Source: Rhodovibrionaceae bacterium (GTDB taxonomy: Bacteria > Pseudomonadota > Alphaproteobacteria > Kiloniellales > DSM-21159). Taken from it: a DNA stretch of 64,000 nt. Position numbers and translations under genes: made by a program. The notes below the pieces were generated by a model, which saw only the letters and a program-made list of their open reading frames with translations, did no database searches and was not told the DNA's origin. The stretch covers positions 62,001 to 126,000 of the forward strand of contig JANQMX010000060.1 of assembly GCA_028279885.1 (NCBI GenBank), given 5' to 3'. Below, piece by piece: positions 59,747-64,000 of the stretch (the first letter of the stretch is position 1; the number at the start of each line of letters is the position of its first letter).

Positions 59747-61375
59747 TCAGACGAGGGGGGCGCCACCGTCGAAAATGAAGATGCTGTCGTTCACGATTGG
59801 AGGGTCGACGTCCACCAGGATCGTGGTGAAGAACTCGAGAAGCGGATCGTCGTCGACATCCCAGGCAACGAGAAAGTCTGGCTGCGTGGCGTTGCCTGCT
59901 CCACTGCCGAGCGGGAAGATCCTGGCCATGCTGAAGTCCACGCCGAGGGCGCTGACGTCGAGCTTGTCGATCCCGCCACCGTCAAAGCCCGTAACGATGT
60001 CGGTCGTCTCGAAAAGGAAGGACACATCGACCATGCGGTCGGTGTAGACCACCACGTCCGGGTCGCCGTCGTGCTCGAGATTGATGGTATCCGGATCGGC
60101 CCCGCCGGTGATCGTGTCGCTGCCTCCGCCTGGGTCGATGAAGTCGGCCCCGGCCCCGGTATTGATGTCATCGTTACCGTCAGAGAAGAAGGAGGTGTAG
60201 ATGGTATCGGAGCCCGACAGGGTTCTTACGGTATTGTTGCCGCCGGCATCGATCACCTCGTTGTCGCCGCCGCCGAGATCGATGATGTCATCACCGAGAA
60301 CCCCAGGGACAAAGTTGATAACCCTGGCTCCCGGCAGGAGGTCTGCATCGTCAAGCGTGATCGAAACGTCGGACAGGACCAGGTCGTCCCCCTGATCGCT
60401 CGCTGATGCCGTCGATCGAATGTTGTCGTTGCCGCCCCGGTCAACGACGTAGTTGTGTGCCTCGAAGCCGAAGCCTTCCAGACCGAGCAGGGGCAACAAC
60501 GCGAAGGTCTCGGAGTCGGCGCCGTCGAGAACGCCGTTGAAGTTGGAGTCCTCGCCGAGATCGAGAACGCCGTTGCCGTTGGCATCCTCGTCCTTGAAGC
60601 CGCCGCGCACCTCGACGAAGTCGTCGCCCGTGCCGACAACGAACTCATCATAGTTGTCGCCGCCGCGCACTATGTTGTTGCCATTGCCGGCATCGATGAT
60701 GTTGCGTCCGTCGAAGGCGTTGATATTGTCGTTGCCGTCCCCCGTGTTGACGATGTCGGTTCCAACGAACGGAGACGCAAAGCTGGTCGTCGCCAGCAAG
60801 GTGATGGTGTTGTTGCCGCCGAGATCGGTGATGATATTGTTGCCGCCGGTGTCGGTGACCCGGTCGTTTCCCAGACCAAGGTAGATCCTGTCGTCGCCGT
60901 CGCCGGTATTGACCCGGTTGTTGCCTTCCAGATCGATGATCGTGTCGTTGCCGCCGCGGCCAAAGATCCGGTCGTTGCCGTCGAACTCGGTGTCGATGCC
61001 GAAGAAGGCTGCATTGATCAGAACAGAGTTGAGTGTTTCGAGCGGTGTGTCCCAGAAATCGACTCCTCGATCGAGATCGTCCAGGGCATCCTCCAGGGCT
61101 GTCAGTGTCTCAATCAAATCCACTTGATCGACGGACAGGGGGAAGCCGAGGAAATCCAAGACCAGCGCAGCGTTGGCAGGAGTATTGTCCAGTCCAAATT
61201 TGAACGGGATTCCGACCACGCTAGCGACGACCGTTAGATCGATCTCGACTTGCGTGAAGCCCTCTTGGCGAAATCCAATTGCCTCGTCGGCACCGCTTCC
61301 CCGCAGAAAGTCGCCACGGCTCGAGTAGGGGCCCGAGCTGCTTGCCGATGACCGTGAGCTTGTGAACCTCGGCAT
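59747..61375 (-). CDS. RTX-like calcium-binding repeat protein
   Basis: A 542-residue protein without signal peptide. Repeats of GGNDxI/GGNNxI type (GGNDTIIDLEGNN, GDGDDRIYLGLGNDRV, GGNNIITDLGGNN, GNGNNIVRGGDNYDEFVVG) run from about 130-265 and again about 360-440 (DDIIDLGGGDNEVIDAGGNN, GGGSDTITGGADPDT). Many repeats have GGNN in place of GGND, a variant form. An EF-hand-like DEDANGNGVLDLGED lies between. ATG 61375 follows GGACAGGG. RTX repeats bind calcium outside the cell, and the exporter is coded 1.2 kb downstream on the same strand. No catalytic domain is recognised, so it may be structural or adhesive. Confidence 0.82.
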   Translation of the reverse strand: MPRFTSSRSSASSSGPYSSRGDFLRGSGADEAIGFRQEGFTQVEIDLTVVASVVGIPFKFGLDNTPANAALVLDFLGFPLSVDQVDLIETLTALEDALDDLDRGVDFWDTPLETLNSVLINAAFFGIDTEFDGNDRIFGRGGNDTIIDLEGNNRVNTGDGDDRIYLGLGNDRVTDTGGNNIITDLGGNNTITLLATTSFASPFVGTDIVNTGDGNDNINAFDGRNIIDAGNGNNIVRGGDNYDEFVVGTGDDFVEVRGGFKDEDANGNGVLDLGEDSNFNGVLDGADSETFALLPLLGLEGFGFEAHNYVVDRGGNDNIRSTASASDQGDDLVLSDVSITLDDADLLPGARVINFVPGVLGDDIIDLGGGDNEVIDAGGNNTVRTLSGSDTIYTSFFSDGNDDINTGAGADFIDPGGGSDTITGGADPDTINLEHDGDPDVVVYTDRMVDVSFLFETTDIVTGFDGGGIDKLDVSALGVDFSMARIFPLGSGAGNATQPDFLVAWDVDDDPLLEFFTTILVDVDPPIVNDSIFIFDGGAPLV

Positions 61376-61436
61376 ATCCCTGTCCTTTCCAGACTAGTCC
61401 GCCGCGCCTATCCCGAGCATGCCTTCATCGCTTGTC

Positions 61437-62426
61437 TCAGGGCGCATTGACGGTGACGATCGTTGTTGAAGAGTGCGTCCGTGCGATCGGTGGCGCGCTG
61501 TCGGTCGCGTCGATCAGACGGCTCATGGTGTTCGAGATCGTGATGACGATGTTGCCTGTCCCGGTCGCTCCCGTGATCGCCGCGCTCTCTTGCGAGACAG
61601 AACCGATGGCGATCGCCGTGCCGGAGATATGACCGCGGTCGACGGAGCGGCTTTCGTAGATCCGTCCCGTGACGACGGTCGCCACGGCAGGGTCACCGGT
61701 GGCGGTGGCCTCGGCCAGACCGACGATCGACAGGTTGCTCTCTCCGTCATTCAGCGACAGCAGCGCGGCCGCGGACCCTAGCGCTGCGTCGTCGGCTGAG
61801 GTGTGCGCGGCGATGTCGGCGGCAAGCGCCTCGGCATCGAGCTGTCCCAAGGTCTGTGCCAATGATATGCCGCCGCCGGTCGACAGGCCGTCAGCGGCCG
61901 CTGCGACTTCGAGGTCGTTTCCGGCAGCGCTGGTCGTGAGCAGCATGCCAGAAGACGTAAAGGACTCGTCCCCCGAGGATAGCGCGGTGCCTTCCGCGGC
62001 GACGCGCTCCTGCGTCATTGAGACGCTTGCCGCCGTCTCCGCCTGCGTAACGACGCTGCCGCCTCCAAGGCTCTCAGCCCCAAGCATGACGGCCTGAATG
62101 TCGGCGCCGTTCGCGGCGATCAGGTCTGTGAAGGCAATGCTCGCGGCGTCCAACTGGCCGACCGCAAGGGCCACGGCTTGGCCTTCGAGATCGGCGTGAG
62201 CTGCGCCGTTGTCGACCGAGGCCTCGGTCAAGGTTAGAGCTAGGGCCGCATCACCCGAGGCTATTGCCAGCGCACCACTCTCGGAGAAGGTGATGATCCC
62301 ACCGGCTGTCACGGTGTCGAGTTGACGGGCGGTAAGTGGAATGGGCTCGTCGGCCAGCGCACCTCCGGCCAGTAGCAGCCCAACTGCCGCTACAAGTCCT
62401 GCTGTATGTGCCGTTGCACCCCGCAT
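61437..62426 (-). CDS. Larger Sec-exported protein with LDxVTAGG motif
   Basis: A 329-residue protein with a Sec signal (about 1-25, ending ALA|DE), then PIPLTARQLDTVTAGG, the same motif and spacing as in the two small paralogues. The mature part is long, Ala/Ser/Thr/Gly-rich and low in charge, with loose repeats such as LAIASGDAALALTLTEAS and AALGSAAALLSLNDGESNL, and looks fibrous or beta-helical. GGAAAGGCGG precedes ATG 62426. The RTX gene starts 61 bases after its stop, so both are probably in one transcript. Function unknown; a surface or matrix protein is plausible. Confidence 0.75.
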   Translation of the reverse strand: MRGATAHTAGLVAAVGLLLAGGALADEPIPLTARQLDTVTAGGIITFSESGALAIASGDAALALTLTEASVDNGAAHADLEGQAVALAVGQLDAASIAFTDLIAANGADIQAVMLGAESLGGGSVVTQAETAASVSMTQERVAAEGTALSSGDESFTSSGMLLTTSAAGNDLEVAAAADGLSTGGGISLAQTLGQLDAEALAADIAAHTSADDAALGSAAALLSLNDGESNLSIVGLAEATATGDPAVATVVTGRIYESRSVDRGHISGTAIAIGSVSQESAAITGATGTGNIVITISNTMSRLIDATDSAPPIARTHSSTTIVTVNAP

Positions 62427-62622
62427 CGCAGTTCCGCCTTTCCATCAGCGGCGCCTGCGCTTTGTTCGCTGTGATCCACGCAGCCTGGCCCGCTGAAATT
62501 GGCTTAAGCTGTCTCTTAGCGTATCTCTTAGGGTGCTCTATGCATGACACGTCACAGTGGGTGTTGAGAAGCTCATCAATGGAAGTACGCCCATCGATGG
62601 CCTGCCGTGCAGCGCCAGCTCT

Positions 62623-62940
62623 CTAGCGGGGAGGGGATATCGAGCGGCTGCTTGTGCGCGAGGAAGCGCTGGACCTGGCGCCTCTTTCAATCGAGACCGT
62701 CACCGCGACGGACGCGCTCTCCCCGGTGGCGCGGGCGCGTGCCGAGGAGCGGGGTTTCCTTTGCCCCAGCGTGACATGCTCCTCAGCCTGGCCGTGGGCT
62801 TGGCGCGACGTCGATAGAGTCTCAGACTTCCCCAAGCCCGGCGGAGCTTCATCGGCCAAGACCTGCGCGATCACCGCGGTCGTTGCGATGATCGCGGCGC
62901 CAAGCAGAGCGCAAGCGATGAGCTGGCTTCTGTGTGCCAT
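62623..62940 (-). CDS. Small exported protein, unknown
   Basis: A 105-residue protein: ATG 62940 with AGGAA upstream, a signal-like helix (LIACALLGAAIIATTAVIAQVLA) followed by ADEAPPGLGK, and a polar Ser/Arg-rich tail (SSARARATGESASV, ISPPR). The ADE after the predicted cleavage site matches the three LDxVTAxG proteins nearby, but the motif itself is absent. The basic tail may be partly out of frame with the original gene; a frameshift is possible. Confidence 0.5.
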   Translation of the reverse strand: MAHRSQLIACALLGAAIIATTAVIAQVLADEAPPGLGKSETLSTSRQAHGQAEEHVTLGQRKPRSSARARATGESASVAVTVSIERGARSSASSRTSSRSISPPR

Positions 62941-63163
62941 GGCGTTTCCTGAATGGATCGAGCACCGTTCAACGCGCACTCTTGCAGATGAATCGATGCG
63001 CGCGTACCTCGCCTTTCGGAGAGGGCGTTCCTTCAGGCAGCTTGGCGCATCGCCTGCCCGGCTGGCTACAGCTTGAGCCGAGTCTTTAGCGACCTCTCTC
63101 TCTATCGGCCGCCAATCTAACGACAATGTCGCTCGCGGACGCGCCCGTGCCTTGAGTGATCCT

Positions 63164-63964
63164 TCACTGGCTCTTGGTTGAGCCGACCAACCTCATGGCA
63201 TAGAGGGCCGCTTGTGTTCTGTTGGTCGCCTTTAGCTTCTTCATAATCTGCCGGATGTGCACCTTCACGGTGCTCTCCTGCATGTTCAGCTCATAGGCTA
63301 TGACCTTGTTTGGGTCTCCGCGGCACAGATGGGCCAAGACTTGCTGCTGTCTTGGGGTAAAGTTGGGCGCATCGTCATCCTCTGCCGCGTCGTAGCCTGC
63401 GGGTGCAAGGTCTTCGAGATGAAGCTCGCCCGGCAGCGACGAGACTTGCTCCAGTGCATCGACCAGCGCGCCGGCCGGCAGAAAGATGCCGCCCGCACGA
63501 ACCAGGCGCAGAGCTTCCTTCACCACGGTCGCGGTCAAGGTTGTGGGGATGTAGCCGTTGACTCCTTGTTGTGCAGCCTGGGTTACTTGGCTGCCGTTGG
63601 TCCGATCGCCCAAAATGATGATGGGGCAGTCGCGGAAATTGTGCTTGAGCAAAAGAATACTCTCCCGCACCGGCTTATCGCCGATCGACTGAGCGGCGAT
63701 GTTCAGAACGACCAACTTGACGTCGGCGGCCATGTCGCCGCGCAGGCTCAGCAGATCTTCTGGCCCGGACAGCGGCACGACGACATAGTCTCTGGTTGCC
63801 GAACGAAAGAGCTGAGAGAACGACTCCCTGGTGAGGGGTCGTGGATCGAGCAATGCCAAGATGGGACGCTGGCTCGGTTCGGGCTTTTCAATATCCGCGA
63901 TTGGCCGAATTGCCGCGACCTTGTGCTCACCGGTTTGCTCTTCTGGTATCGCGTTGGAGATCAT
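63164..63964 (-). CDS. LuxR-family regulator with pseudo-receiver domain
   Basis: A 266-residue regulator: an N-terminal REC-like domain (~34-155) and a LuxR/FixJ HTH (~200-262: NFTPRQQQVLAHLCRGDPNK, ESTVKVHIRQIMKKL). The phospho-acceptor position is Asn88 (LVVLNIAAQ), and the conserved Lys at the end of strand 5 is Thr141 (YIPTTLTA), so normal phosphorylation is unlikely. This recalls VpsT/CsgD-type regulators of extracellular matrix genes. GGGGAGATACG precedes ATG 63964. It is upstream on the same strand as the LDxVTAxG/RTX genes and is their best candidate regulator. Confidence 0.85.
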   Translation of the reverse strand: MISNAIPEEQTGEHKVAAIRPIADIEKPEPSQRPILALLDPRPLTRESFSQLFRSATRDYVVVPLSGPEDLLSLRGDMAADVKLVVLNIAAQSIGDKPVRESILLLKHNFRDCPIIILGDRTNGSQVTQAAQQGVNGYIPTTLTATVVKEALRLVRAGGIFLPAGALVDALEQVSSLPGELHLEDLAPAGYDAAEDDDAPNFTPRQQQVLAHLCRGDPNKVIAYELNMQESTVKVHIRQIMKKLKATNRTQAALYAMRLVGSTKSQ

Positions 63965-64000
63965 TTTTCGTATCTCCCCTAGAGTCTCCCTATCTACACG

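Noticed and set aside
59747-61375. Repetitive DNA in the RTX gene as a CRISPR-like array
   Set aside because: The repeats are short, degenerate coding repeats (GGNDxI/GGNNxI) in one frame, without constant-length spacers.
62654-63076. Plus-strand 140-codon frame opposite the small exported protein
   Set aside because: No ribosome site or domain; the minus strand offers a signal peptide, a good start and the same ADE junction as the neighbouring exported proteins.
1-64000. tRNA, rRNA, transposase or phage genes
   Set aside because: None was recognised on either strand; the region looks like stable chromosome with accessory operons.

Overview
The window is high-GC DNA from an alphaproteobacterium. 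I infer Rhodospirillales/Kiloniellales-like, aquatic or marine, from a flagellar locus with short flagellin, TRAP and ABC carboxylate/amine uptake operons, RTX proteins with a PrtD-type exporter, a VPLPA-CTERM protein and an FCD-type GntR regulator. Genes are dense, operons are short and often overlap by ATGA, and I see no rRNA, tRNA, CRISPR array, insertion sequence or phage gene.

Layout. 1-4.4 kb: a DeoR-type regulator (cut by the window edge) and an amidase face a glutamine-synthetase-like ligase and a class II HDAC-like deacetylase; the set fits amine or polyamine catabolism. 4.5-6.7 kb: an orphan coding fragment and an exported, unusual alkaline phosphatase. 7-19 kb: a type II secretion system (gspK; gspJ-gspI on the other strand; gspO-E-F-G-H-L-M-N-D), probably the exit route for the phosphatase. 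19.3-22 kb: an SMP-30-like periplasmic protein, then an ECF sigma factor, a membrane anti-sigma candidate and a CnrX-like periplasmic sensor, joined to fliS. 22-31 kb: flagellar filament and hook genes (fliS, fliD, flagellin on minus; flgD, flgE, an unknown, a FlgN-like gene, flgK, flgL on plus).

31-46 kb: two catabolic operons. The first has a LysR regulator, a TRAP transporter, an acyl-CoA ligase, a thiolase-fold protein without thiolase catalytic residues, its DUF35 partner and an OxlT-like MFS transporter. The second has a promoter with a palindromic operator, a KARI-fold reductase with changed catalytic residues, a YnjBCD-like ABC transporter and a GntR/FCD regulator. Both operons carry a strong hairpin just after the solute-binding-protein gene.

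46-64 kb: a secretion and surface island. It holds a 2260-residue modular phosphoesterase with an RTX tail, a VPLPA-CTERM protein, a TPR-sulfotransferase, a type I exporter (ABC plus HlyD), a second RTX protein, three Sec-exported proteins sharing an LDxVTAxG motif (two are tandem duplicates), another small exported protein and a LuxR regulator whose receiver domain lacks the phospho-acceptor Asp. This last cluster is the best candidate for an undescribed system.
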